A stretch of DNA of 46,442 nt. Origin: Chitinophagales bacterium (lineage in GTDB: Bacteria > Bacteroidota > Bacteroidia > Chitinophagales > CAIODY01). Below are positions 17,025 through 25,348 of this stretch, one piece after another (the first letter of the stretch is position 1; every line of letters begins with the position of its first letter). The stretch is taken from NCBI GenBank assembly GCA_947449695.1, contig CANFST010000019.1, positions 1 through 46,442 on the forward strand, in the 5' to 3' direction. A model generated the notes under the pieces. The model did no database searches. It saw only the letters and a list, made by a program, of their open reading frames with translations, and was not told the DNA's origin. A program made the position numbers and the translations under genes.

Positions 17025-18833
17025 TTGACAGAAACAAAAAACATTAACACAACAACCGCTCACGATGATTTTGATTGGAACATCGACAAACGTAGTGCAA
17101 ACAACTACACTAAAGCGCAATCAACTGACATGGCTTCTATGTATGATGGTACATTTAAAGCTATTAACAACAACGAAATTGTTATCGGACATATCGTTGG
17201 TATTTCAAAAACTGATGTAGTGGTAAACATCGGCTTTAAATCGGATGGCTTGGTGCCATTAAACGAATTTAGAGATATGCCATCTATTAAAATTGGTGAT
17301 GAAATTGAAGTATTTGTTGTGAACAAAGAAGACAAATCTGGTCAATTATCGTTATCTCGTAAAAATGCTAAACTGGCTAAAGCCTGGGATCAAATTGTTA
17401 GTGCCCATGCTACTGGAATTATTGTTACAGGTCATATTATCAGCAAAACAAAAGGTGGCTTGATAGTAGATGTATTTGGTTTAGAAACATTCTTACCAGG
17501 TTCTCAAATTGATGTAAAACCAGTAACTGATTATGATGGTTATGTAGGTAAAAGCATGGAATTTAAAGTTGTGAAAATCAACGAACAAATTAAAAATGCA
17601 GTTGTATCTCATAAAGCATTAATTGAAAGTGATATTGAAAGCCAACGTGCAGTAATCATCGGACAAATGGAAATTGGTCAGGTATTAGAAGGTACAGTTA
17701 AAAACATTACTGACTTTGGTGCATTCATTGATTTGGGTGGTATTGATGGCTTATTATATATTACTGATATTTCTTGGGGTCGTATTTCTCACCCAAGTGA
17801 AGTGTTGGAAATGAACCAAAAACTGAATGTGGTTGTATTAGGATTTACAGATGAGAAAAAACGTATCAGCTTAGGCTTAAAACAGTTGACTCCTCATCCT
17901 TGGGAAGTATTGCCTGAAAACGTTGTTGAAGGTGGTATTGTAAAAGGCAAAATTGTAAACATTGAAGAATACGGTGCATTCATTGAAATTAAACCAGGTG
18001 TTGAAGGTTTGTTGCACGTTTCTGAATTGAGCTGGAGCAACCAACCAGTTAATGCTAAAGAATTCTTTAAATTAGGTGATGAATACGAAGCTAAGGTTGT
18101 GGCGTTAGATAAAGAACAACGCAAAATGTCGTTGAGTTTAAAGCAAATGACAACTGATCCTTGGACAAGCATTGCTGATACCTATCCAGTAGGTAGCAAA
18201 CATACAGGCACTGTGAAAAATGTAACCAACTATGGTATTTTTGTTGAGTTTGAAGCTGGTATTGGTGGTATGGTTCATATCAGTGATTTAAGTTGGACTA
18301 AACGCTACCAGCATGCTCATGAATTTGCAAAAGTAGGTAGCCCAATTGATGTGGTAGTTTTAGGATTAGATACTGAAAACCGCAAAATGTCTTTAGGACA
18401 CAAACAATTGGAAGAAGACCCTTGGGAAACATTTGAAAGTATTTTCCCTATTGGTTCAATTCACCAAGGCACAATTGTGAAAAAAGACGATAAAGGTGCT
18501 ACTGTTCAATTGCAATATGGTTTGGAAGGTTATTGTCCTGCAAAACATATGAAAAAAGAAAACGGTAAAAATGCTGAATTAGATGAAACACTTGATTTTA
18601 AAATTTTGGAATTTGAAAAAGGCGAAAAACGCATTTTATTATCACATTCAAAAGTGATGCAAGATGTGATTAATGCAACTAAAGCAGCTGAAGCAGGTGA
18701 AAAGATTGCTGAAGATAAACGAACTAAAGAAACAGTAAAAAACATCAATGAGAAAGCAAAAAAATCAACGATGGGCGATATTGAAGCTTTAAGTAAGTTG
18801 AAAGAATCAATGGATAAAAACGAAAGCAAATAA
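17025..18833 (+). CDS. rpsA: 30S ribosomal protein S1
   Basis: Ribosomal protein bS1 binds mRNA through S1 (OB-fold) domains and helps initiation on the 30S subunit. Six S1 domains are visible; the best conserved are the third, fourth and fifth (GTVKNITDFGAFIDLGGIDG, GKIVNIEEYGAFIEIKPG, GTVKNVTNYGIFVEFEAG), with diverged first, second and sixth domains as in other S1 proteins. A lysine-rich tail follows. The start is the TTG at 17025, placed by AGGAGG at 17010 and giving MTETKNINTTT, as expected for Bacteroidota S1; an in-frame extension to 16962 has no support. It is monocistronic, between a consensus promoter and a strong terminator. The combination of a strong Shine-Dalgarno and a weak TTG suggests autoregulation. 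Confidence 0.95.
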   Translation: MTETKNINTTTAHDDFDWNIDKRSANNYTKAQSTDMASMYDGTFKAINNNEIVIGHIVGISKTDVVVNIGFKSDGLVPLNEFRDMPSIKIGDEIEVFVVNKEDKSGQLSLSRKNAKLAKAWDQIVSAHATGIIVTGHIISKTKGGLIVDVFGLETFLPGSQIDVKPVTDYDGYVGKSMEFKVVKINEQIKNAVVSHKALIESDIESQRAVIIGQMEIGQVLEGTVKNITDFGAFIDLGGIDGLLYITDISWGRISHPSEVLEMNQKLNVVVLGFTDEKKRISLGLKQLTPHPWEVLPENVVEGGIVKGKIVNIEEYGAFIEIKPGVEGLLHVSELSWSNQPVNAKEFFKLGDEYEAKVVALDKEQRKMSLSLKQMTTDPWTSIADTYPVGSKHTGTVKNVTNYGIFVEFEAGIGGMVHISDLSWTKRYQHAHEFAKVGSPIDVVVLGLDTENRKMSLGHKQLEEDPWETFESIFPIGSIHQGTIVKKDDKGATVQLQYGLEGYCPAKHMKKENGKNAELDETLDFKILEFEKGEKRILLSHSKVMQDVINATKAAEAGEKIAEDKRTKETVKNINEKAKKSTMGDIEALSKLKESMDKNESK

Positions 18834-18855
18834 GTTTTTGTTTTATCTTAAAAAA

Positions 18856-18887
18856 AGCATCGTAAACTTAATTACGATGCTTTTTTA
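18856..18887 (+). terminator. Terminator of rpsA
   Basis: A perfect 10-bp stem, AGCATCGTAA with TTACGATGCT, and a six-base loop are followed by a T run. It begins 22 bases after the rpsA stop. A run of A before the stem makes it work in both directions, which would also serve the minus-strand operon ending at 19014. Confidence 0.9.
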
Positions 18888-19013
18888 TTTAATAAAGCTT
18901 CTATTTTTAATATAGAGAAAATTGAATTGAAAACAGATTTACAAAGTATATTTTACTTTATTATAATTTAGGAGTATTTAATTAAAATAAGCTAATGAGC
19001 AAGTATGATTACT

Positions 19014-19706
19014 TTACTTCTCCTCTTCCGTAAAAACGGCATCTTGCAATTTTTGATTCACTTTGTAATTGCTGAAATTTAAAGTGATAAAACCAGCAGT
19101 TTTGGTATTGTAGCTTTTGTTGGTGCTGCTTTTCGAATTAATATCTACTGCCAGCGCTTTTGGAATTTTGAATTTAGCAATGTCCACCGTAAATAAAATT
19201 TTACTGGGCAGCAAATTATTTTCTTCGTAAGTATTATCCATTTGAATAGTGCCATTACTTTTTGTAGTCAGCTGCGAACGCATAACCAGAGCGGTTTTAG
19301 CATCAATCCAAAACTTACCCAAAATCATATCACCATCTTTATTCGGAATTACATTCACCACTTTACAAACACAATTTCCAATTTTTTCTTCGCCATTTAT
19401 CAATGCTGTATAAGAATTTGTATCAGCTAAAAGTGTGAGTGCATAAGCCGGATTTTCTTTTGGTAAAAAAACAATGCCATGCGTTCGTACACGAAATTTA
19501 TTAGGCTTTTTAAAAAAAACTTTTCCTTTTATGGTTTGAATATTTACCGATGGAATATTGAAATCCATTTTTAAATCGGCTGAATAATCTTGTACGCTGT
19601 TAAATTTTTTATTCACCGCAGCAATTAATTGCTTTGGATTTTGCGCCATTAATTGCACAGAAAAAATCATCAAAACAATTGCGCTGAAAAATATTTTTTG
19701 TTTCAT
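19014..19706 (-). CDS. LolA-like periplasmic protein
   Basis: A 230-residue exported protein with a signal peptide (about 1-21, cleavage after QLMA). The segment KKFNSVQDYSADLKMDF and the following beta-strand pattern (GKVFFKKPNKFRVRT, GKFWIDAKTALVMRSQL) match the LolA/LolB-like half-barrel that binds lipoproteins or lipid. It differs from classic LolA in sequence and may serve a different cargo. It starts 3 bases after the stop of the ABC permease, so the two are in one operon; this hints that it works with that exporter. The call is to superfamily level. Confidence 0.75.
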   Translation of the reverse strand: MKQKIFFSAIVLMIFSVQLMAQNPKQLIAAVNKKFNSVQDYSADLKMDFNIPSVNIQTIKGKVFFKKPNKFRVRTHGIVFLPKENPAYALTLLADTNSYTALINGEEKIGNCVCKVVNVIPNKDGDMILGKFWIDAKTALVMRSQLTTKSNGTIQMDNTYEENNLLPSKILFTVDIAKFKIPKALAVDINSKSSTNKSYNTKTAGFITLNFSNYKVNQKLQDAVFTEEEK

Positions 19707-19709
19707 CAG

Positions 19710-20549
19710 TTAACTTTGAATGTCTTTATTATTGAAGTGATACAACGAAATCCCTAAAAATGCAGCAATGTGAAAAACCAGCACAGATAAGGATTCCATA
19801 ATTTGTTTTTTATCCAATGGATTATCAAAAAGATTTCGCCAGATAATCATGTGTGTGGTAAATAAAAATGGCTTGATGTAATCGAAGATAGGCACCTCGA
19901 TAGTGCCAATAATAGTGAACACAATGATAACTGACATGCTGATAATAATAGGTCCAATCGAATTATCAGTGAAACAAGAAAGCATCATTGAGAACGAAGA
20001 AATCACCACCAAACTCACAATTGCAATTAAAAAAGCAAACATAAATCTCCACAACACATCTGTAGAACGAAGAATAATTAATGATTCGCTTTTGATAACA
20101 ATAATATCACCATCACCAAATATCAAACGACTCAAACCCAATGCCAGCAAGCCTAGCCAAGCTACTAAACAAACAGTGTAAATTGTGCCAGCAAAATATT
20201 TGGATAGTAAAATTTGAATTCGTGAAAATGGTCTTGTGGTTAATAATCTAATTGTGCCAGTAGCTGCTTCGCCCGAAATCAAATCACCAGTTACCAACGC
20301 CACCATCAATGGCATTTGCATAATTAGTGTTTGCAAAATGATAAAGCAAATTTGATTGCCATTTAAAATATTGCCTTGCATCACAAATGTTTGTTGCAAA
20401 TTTTGAAACACAAAATTGATATAGTTATCGCCTTGCAAATACAAAGCAAACTGAATCAGTAAAATCACCACAGTAACGGCCAGAAAACCAATGTAGCTAC
20501 GTGGTTTCGTGATTATTTTATACAACTCAACTAAAGTTAATTGCAGCAT
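19710..20549 (-). CDS. ABC-2 family permease
   Basis: A 279-residue inner-membrane protein with six hydrophobic segments: near residues 20-40, 70-85 (MQMPLMVALVTGDLIS), 130-150, 170-200, 205-225 and 250-270. The pattern ISGEAATGTIRLLTTRPFSRIQILLSKYFAG is the conserved cytosolic loop of ABC-2 permeases. It is 6 bases downstream of its ATPase and 3 bases upstream of the LolA-like gene. The substrate cannot be read; the set resembles drug, lipid or signal exporters of the type with one ATPase and one permease. Confidence 0.9.
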   Translation of the reverse strand: MLQLTLVELYKIITKPRSYIGFLAVTVVILLIQFALYLQGDNYINFVFQNLQQTFVMQGNILNGNQICFIILQTLIMQMPLMVALVTGDLISGEAATGTIRLLTTRPFSRIQILLSKYFAGTIYTVCLVAWLGLLALGLSRLIFGDGDIIVIKSESLIILRSTDVLWRFMFAFLIAIVSLVVISSFSMMLSCFTDNSIGPIIISMSVIIVFTIIGTIEVPIFDYIKPFLFTTHMIIWRNLFDNPLDKKQIMESLSVLVFHIAAFLGISLYHFNNKDIQS

Positions 20550-20555
20550 TTTATT

Positions 20556-21464
20556 TTAGGAATGAGTAAGTTTTAAAAAATAATCCTCTAATTTTTTGCG
20601 GTACTGAATGGCAAACAACTCCACTTTGTTTTCAGTCAAATAATTAATCAGCGCAGGAATTTCCTCTTTCGATAATCGCAAACTGATTTGCGTTTTATCC
20701 ACTGAAACTTCATTCTTTCGCCATTGCGAATTTGCCAAAGTAGCTTGTAATTGAGCAATATTAATGGGTTCAATGAACACCAACAAATCTTCGGTGGAAA
20801 GTAATTCATTCACCTTGCCTTGAACAGCCACTTCGCCTTTATTGATAATCGCCATGCTATCAGCAATCAATTCTATCTCACTTAAAATATGCGATGATAA
20901 AACAACTGTTTTATTCTTTTCATTTTTCAATTGCAAAATCAGGTTTCGCAAATCGATAATGCCTTGTGGGTCTAAGCCTGTAGTGGGTTCATCTAAAATT
21001 ATTAAATCAGGATTATGAATTAAAGCCTGCGCAATGCCCAATCGTTGCTTCATTCCATGGCTATAGGTTTTTACTTTATCAGTATCTCGTCCTTTCAAAC
21101 CAACCAATTCAATTACTTCATCCAACATTTTTTTGGTTGGATTTATTTTACTCATTTTAGCAAACAACTCTAAATTTTTTCGAGCAGATAAGTATAAATA
21201 AAAATCAGGTTTTTCGATGATGCAGCCAATATTTTGCAAAATTTCATTTCGCTTTTCAAACAAACTTTTTCCAAAAATTTTAATGCTGCCCGAATTGGGT
21301 TTGATGAGCGAAAGCATCATTCTAATCGTGGTGCTTTTGCCTGCACCATTTGGACCAAGCAAGCCTAAGATTTCACCTTTAGGAACAGTTAAATTCAAAT
21401 GATTTACGGCAACATGCTTGTCGTAAATTTTCACCAAATCATTCAACTCAATTACATTTTCCAT
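20556..21464 (-). CDS. ABC transporter ATP-binding protein
   Basis: A 302-residue ATPase that powers the permease encoded just downstream. Motifs are Walker A GPNGAGKST (residues 37-45), signature YSHGMKQRLGIAQAL (about 138-152) and Walker B LIILDEPTTGLDP, with the switch histidine in VVLSSHILSEIE. A C-terminal region of about 85 residues (VFIEPINIAQLQ...LFAIQYRKKLEDYFLKLT) is typical of ABC-2 export ATPases. It is the first gene of a three-gene minus-strand operon with permease and LolA-like protein. Confidence 0.95.
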   Translation of the reverse strand: MENVIELNDLVKIYDKHVAVNHLNLTVPKGEILGLLGPNGAGKSTTIRMMLSLIKPNSGSIKIFGKSLFEKRNEILQNIGCIIEKPDFYLYLSARKNLELFAKMSKINPTKKMLDEVIELVGLKGRDTDKVKTYSHGMKQRLGIAQALIHNPDLIILDEPTTGLDPQGIIDLRNLILQLKNEKNKTVVLSSHILSEIELIADSMAIINKGEVAVQGKVNELLSTEDLLVFIEPINIAQLQATLANSQWRKNEVSVDKTQISLRLSKEEIPALINYLTENKVELFAIQYRKKLEDYFLKLTHS

Positions 21465-21646
21465 TGCCGATATAACATTGTTTCAGTTAAAAAGGTTTTG
21501 AAATCATACAACGAAAATGGCAAAGCAATATTTTGAGAATCACAGTTTTTGCTTCATCATTTTTGTTAAAAAATTTCTTTTTGCTCATCAAAATACTTCC
21601 ATCGAAATTTTTAGAAACAATATTTCAATATAGTTGTTTTTGAATC

Positions 21647-22345
21647 ATGCAAAAAACATTTTTAATCGCTGGAGGCAGCAGTGGAATTGGGTTAGCGTTA
21701 GTCAATCAATTGGTGGAAAACGGAAACGAGGTGATTGTTTTCTCAAGAAACAGAAATTCGTTGGCTGAAAACATTGAGCATCATGCAATCGATTTTAGTG
21801 CCGATGAATTGCAACTTCCAATCATCGAAAAACCAATTGATGGATTTGTTTACTTGCCAGGAAGCATACAGCTAAAACCTTTCAGAGCATTTAGCAAAAA
21901 AGATTTTTTAGAAGATTTCAATTTGAATGTGTTGGGTGCCACTGAATGTTTGAAAAAATATTTCACCAATTTATCGCAAACAAAAAATGCAAGTGTGGTA
22001 TTAATGAGTTCAGTAGCGGTAAATGTCGGCATGCCCTTTCATACCCTAGTAAGCAGCAGCAAAGGGGCTCTAGAAGGATTAACAAAAACTTTAGCTGCCG
22101 AATTTTCACCCAATATCAGAGTGAATGCTATTGCACCATCACTTACAGAAACACCATTGGCAGAAAAATTTTTAAACACCGAAGAGAAACGTAAAGCCAG
22201 TATAGAAAGGCATCCGATGAAACAAATTGGTTCGGCAGATGATGTGGCAAGTTTGATTTCATTTATATTATCGCCACAAAGTAAATTTATGACTGGTCAA
22301 ATTATTCAAGTGGATGGCGGCATGAGCAGCATCCGAAAATTTTAG
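21647..22345 (+). CDS. Short-chain dehydrogenase/reductase lacking the catalytic tyrosine
   Basis: A 232-residue Rossmann-fold SDR protein. The NAD(P) motif GGSSGIG is at the start, and the C-terminal part (VNAIAPSLTETPLAEKF, GQIIQVDGGMSS) is classical. The active site is not: the usual Tyr-x-x-x-Lys reads V135-S-S-S-K139 (codon GTA at 22049-22051), and the NNAG motif is replaced by YLPG. The serine in VLMSSVAV is kept. The protein may use another residue, act on a different chemistry, or be a non-enzymatic family member. Its last four bases overlap the end of the convergent LysR gene. Reading frame and length are intact, so it is not a pseudogene. Confidence 0.9.
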   Translation: MQKTFLIAGGSSGIGLALVNQLVENGNEVIVFSRNRNSLAENIEHHAIDFSADELQLPIIEKPIDGFVYLPGSIQLKPFRAFSKKDFLEDFNLNVLGATECLKKYFTNLSQTKNASVVLMSSVAVNVGMPFHTLVSSSKGALEGLTKTLAAEFSPNIRVNAIAPSLTETPLAEKFLNTEEKRKASIERHPMKQIGSADDVASLISFILSPQSKFMTGQIIQVDGGMSSIRKF

Positions 22346-23265
22346 TATTTCTCAAACCAATCAAATTTGTTTTTGATGATGTTGCTTTTTTCTTTTTTGA
22401 TGTAAGTCAAAAATGCTTCGGCGACAGGAGAAAACTTTTTGTCCTTCATCCACACTAAATTCCAAACCGATTTTATTGGAAATCCTTTTACAGGAATGAT
22501 TTGCAAATCGCCATTGTGCAGTTCGTTTTTAATTCCAATCAAAGGCATGATGGAAAACCCTAAACCTGCTATCACAGCTTGTTTTACAGCTTCGTTACTG
22601 GTCAGTTCCATTTTCTTTTTTACTGGCAAATGATTGCGCTCAATAAATTTTTCCATTGTTAATCTGGTTCCTGAACCTTGTTCGCGATAAATCATCGGCA
22701 ACTTTTCAAAAATAGATTTGTCATAGATTTTTTGCTTGAATTTTTGTTCAGTATTACCTACCAAGTATAATTTGTTTTGCAACAATTCAATTTTTTGAAT
22801 TTGCGAATTATCTGGCAATACACTCACCAATGAAAAATCAACTTCATTCTTTTCTAAACTTTCCACCACTTTGGTTTTGTTGGTTACATCCATTTGTAAT
22901 TCAATGCCCTCATGCAGTTTGATAAAATCTGCTAAGAAATAAGGCATCACATATTTTGCAGTTGATACTACTGAAAGCTTCAATCTGCCGCTCATCTGAC
23001 CTTTATGTGCCAAAGTTTTGTAATTGATTTTATACACCTCATTCAAAATATTTTCGGCAGCAATAGCAATCTCTTTTCCAAAATCGGTGATAAATAATTT
23101 TCTGCCCACCACTTCAGTCAAAGGAATTTCAAATTGTTCTTGAAAATTTTTAAGCTGAATAGAAACCGCAGGTTGGCTTAAATAAAGCTCTTCAGCAGCT
23201 TTTGTAATGCTTTGTGTTTGCGCAATTTTCAAAAATACTTGTAGTTGTCGTAATGTATAATCCAT
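22342..23265 (-). CDS. LysR-family regulator, CbbR/CmpR-like
   Basis: A 307-residue DNA-binding activator. The winged helix-turn-helix is at residues 5-60 (FLKIAQTQSITKAAEELYLSQPAVS), followed by the periplasmic-binding-protein-like effector domain with YREQGSGTRLTMEKFIE and ELTSNEAVKQAVIAGLGFSIMP. These two segments are characteristic of the CbbR/RbcR/CmpR group, which controls CO2 fixation or bicarbonate uptake genes. It is divergent from the icd-carbonic anhydrase-sbtA run, 94 bases away, so it very likely controls that operon. A good promoter is present (23281-23309). The CbbR-like placement is by eye from motifs and would be settled by a tree. Confidence 0.88.
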   Translation of the reverse strand: MDYTLRQLQVFLKIAQTQSITKAAEELYLSQPAVSIQLKNFQEQFEIPLTEVVGRKLFITDFGKEIAIAAENILNEVYKINYKTLAHKGQMSGRLKLSVVSTAKYVMPYFLADFIKLHEGIELQMDVTNKTKVVESLEKNEVDFSLVSVLPDNSQIQKIELLQNKLYLVGNTEQKFKQKIYDKSIFEKLPMIYREQGSGTRLTMEKFIERNHLPVKKKMELTSNEAVKQAVIAGLGFSIMPLIGIKNELHNGDLQIIPVKGFPIKSVWNLVWMKDKKFSPVAEAFLTYIKKEKSNIIKNKFDWFEKY

Positions 23266-23280
23266 AAGTTTTGTTTATGA

Positions 23281-23309
23281 CAAAGATAAAAAGGTTAAAT
23301 AAAAACAAA
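23281..23309 (-). promoter_or_regulatory. Consensus Bacteroidota promoter of the LysR gene
   Basis: Read on the minus strand, TTTG (23306-23309) and TATCTTTG (23281-23288) are 17 bases apart. It starts the LysR transcript close to its ATG at 23265. A near-dyad around 23320-23340 (TGCATTTTTGCA) in the same intergenic region might be an operator; that is a guess. Confidence 0.6.
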
Positions 23310-23359
23310 TGAATTAGGCACTGCATTTTTGCACCGTCAAAATTTAAACAATAAACAAC

Positions 23360-24799
23360 ATGCAAAAAATAACTGTAGCAAAAGGAGATGGCATCGGACC
23401 TGAAATTATGGATGCCACTTTAGAAATCATCAAAGCCGCTGGGGCAAAAATTGAAATAGAAGAAATTGAAGTTGGTGAAAAAGTTTATTTAGCAGGCAAC
23501 ACAGCAGGCATCGCAAAAGAATCATGGGATGTAATTCGTAGAAATAAAATTTTCTTAAAAGCTCCAATCACTACACCACAAGGCGGTGGCTATAAAAGTT
23601 TGAATGTTACTACCAGAAAATTTTTGGGATTATATTCAAATGTTCGCCCTTGCACTAGTTTTCATCCATTTGTAAAAACGAAGCATCCTGCAATGGATTT
23701 GGTGATTATTCGTGAAAATGAAGAAGATTTATATGCAGGTATTGAACATCAACAAACTGATGAAGTGGTGCAATGTTTAAAATTAATTAGTCGCCCGGGC
23801 TGTGAAAAAATAGTTAGATATGCTTTTGAATATGCTAAGCAATATGGCAGAAAAAAAGTAACCTGTTTTACAAAAGATAACATCATGAAACAGACTGATG
23901 GCTTGTTTCATCAAGTGTTTAATGAAATTGCAGCAGAATATCCACAAATAGAAAATGAGCATTGGATAATTGATATTGGCGCTGCAAAAATGGCTGATAC
24001 ACCTGAAGCATTTGATGTGATAGTGATGCCGAATTTATATGGTGATATATTATCGGATGTGGCTGCACAAATTGCTGGTTCAGTTGGATTGGCAGGTTCT
24101 GCAAACATTGGTGAAGAGTGTGCCATGTTTGAGGCAATACATGGTTCGGCGCCAAGAAGAGCTGGTCAAAATATGGCAAACCCATCAGGCTTATTACATG
24201 GTGCAATTTTGATGTTGAATCATATTGGGCAAACTGAAGTGGCTGAAAAAGTTCACAACGCATGGCTTTATACTATTGAAGAAGGAATTCATACTTATGA
24301 TGTTTTCAAGGAAGGTATTAGCAAAGAAAAAGTAGGAACAAAAGAATTTGCTCAAGCCGTAATTAAAAATTTAGGAAAAAAACCAACAACGCTTAAAGCT
24401 GTAAATTATTCCAACGGAAGCAGTTTAAAATTACCAAAATACAAACGTAGAGCACCTGCAAAAAAAGATTTAGTTGGTGTGGATGTTTTTGTAAACTGGC
24501 AAGGATTGAATGCTGATGAATTAGCCGCTAAGCTTAATCCAATTGAAAAACTATGCAATGTAAAATTAAGCATGATTACCAATCGTGGAATAAAAGTGTG
24601 GCCCGACGGATTTCCAGAAACTTTTTGCACCGACCATTGGCGATGCAGAATGAAGCCAAAAGATGGTTTGATGCTACCTAAAAAAACGATTGCAGAAATT
24701 TTAACACAATGCGAATTATTAGGAATTGATACCATTAAAACAGAGAACCTGTATGAGTTTGATGGCAAATCAGGATTTTCATTAGGTCAAGGACAATAA
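23360..24799 (+). CDS. icd: Isocitrate dehydrogenase, Thermus-like type with C-terminal domain
   Basis: A 479-residue cytosolic enzyme that oxidatively decarboxylates isocitrate to 2-oxoglutarate, releasing CO2. The catalytic core matches the isocitrate/isopropylmalate dehydrogenase family: AKGDGIGPEIM, NVTTRKFLGLYSNVRPC, the metal-binding NLYGDILSDVAAQIAGSVGL, and the cofactor loop HGSAPRRAG, whose arginines suggest NADP. A C-terminal extension of about 140 residues (from VGVDVFVNWQGLNADEL to the end) is the extra domain known in Thermus- and Rickettsia-type enzymes of 480-500 residues. It leads the run of genes facing a CbbR-like regulator. A TCA enzyme in a bicarbonate-uptake cluster is unusual. 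Confidence 0.93.
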   Translation: MQKITVAKGDGIGPEIMDATLEIIKAAGAKIEIEEIEVGEKVYLAGNTAGIAKESWDVIRRNKIFLKAPITTPQGGGYKSLNVTTRKFLGLYSNVRPCTSFHPFVKTKHPAMDLVIIRENEEDLYAGIEHQQTDEVVQCLKLISRPGCEKIVRYAFEYAKQYGRKKVTCFTKDNIMKQTDGLFHQVFNEIAAEYPQIENEHWIIDIGAAKMADTPEAFDVIVMPNLYGDILSDVAAQIAGSVGLAGSANIGEECAMFEAIHGSAPRRAGQNMANPSGLLHGAILMLNHIGQTEVAEKVHNAWLYTIEEGIHTYDVFKEGISKEKVGTKEFAQAVIKNLGKKPTTLKAVNYSNGSSLKLPKYKRRAPAKKDLVGVDVFVNWQGLNADELAAKLNPIEKLCNVKLSMITNRGIKVWPDGFPETFCTDHWRCRMKPKDGLMLPKKTIAEILTQCELLGIDTIKTENLYEFDGKSGFSLGQGQ

Positions 24800-24813
24800 A
24801 AAAACAAAACTAT

Positions 24814-25053
24814 ATGCAATTCATTCAAGGTCATTTTTCAAAGCAAGAAGCAATTGAAATTCTAACTCAAATTGTTCATGTAAAAATAAAATTTCATGAA
24901 AACAAAATTCACTCAACTTCTAATGAAGAGGATATTAAAATGAGGGAAAAAAGAATTAAACAATTGCAAAAAGATTTGTACGAAGCAAGAATTAAAATCG
25001 AACAAAATCAAAAAAATAAAATCAGCCTGAATGGCGAATTAATAATTAATTAA
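24814..25053 (+). CDS. Small coiled-coil protein, paralogue A
   Basis: A 79-residue, very polar protein of unknown function. The first 30 residues contain QGHFSKQEAIEILTQIVHVK and KIKFHENKI; residues 40-66 (EEDIKMREKRIKQLQKDL) form a probable coiled coil. The same plan (EA...LL..L...KI.FH..K, then a charged helix) recurs in the next gene, so the two are tandem paralogues. It begins 14 bases after icd and ends 4 bases before its paralogue, so both are in the icd-carbonic anhydrase-sbtA operon. It lacks the PII fold of SbtB. Confidence 0.8.
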   Translation: MQFIQGHFSKQEAIEILTQIVHVKIKFHENKIHSTSNEEDIKMREKRIKQLQKDLYEARIKIEQNQKNKISLNGELIIN

Positions 25054-25057
25054 AAGC

Positions 25058-25348
25058 ATGAAACACATTCAACAATTCAAGTTAATAGATGGAACTTTTG
25101 AAACGGAAGAAGCTCGAAACCTTTTGCTGGAGCTAATTAGCTACAAAATAAATTTTCATGCTAAAGAAAAATTCAGCAATCAAGAACGATTTGGAAAAGA
25201 TGTTTTGAATTCAGGAAAAAGAATGGAGGAATTAAAAGAAGAAGAAACAGCTTTAAGAAAATTATTGGAAAAAGTGAAATCAGAAAACTTCAGATTAAAT
25301 GTAAAATGCAATATCGAAATAGAAATTATTAATCAACAAACAAAATGA
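25058..25348 (+). CDS. Small coiled-coil protein, paralogue B
   Basis: A 96-residue protein homologous to the preceding one: FKLIDGTFETEEARNLLLEL, then YKINFHAKEKF, then a strongly charged helix (GKRMEELKEEETALRKLLEK). It has no signal peptide, membrane segment or metal motif. Its stop overlaps the carbonic anhydrase start as ATGA at 25345-25348, which points to translational coupling. Position suggests an accessory or structural role for the carbonic anhydrase or permease, but nothing in the sequence proves that. Confidence 0.8.
   Translation: MKHIQQFKLIDGTFETEEARNLLLELISYKINFHAKEKFSNQERFGKDVLNSGKRMEELKEEETALRKLLEKVKSENFRLNVKCNIEIEIINQQTK

Noticed and set aside
16758-17120. Minus-strand 120-codon frame overlapping the rpsA start
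   Set aside because: It is AT-rich intergenic sequence in antisense to the rpsA promoter and start, with no protein-like features.
24814-25348. SbtB-like PII regulator encoded by the two small genes
   Set aside because: Neither has the PII ferredoxin-like pattern; both are a short motif plus coiled coil.
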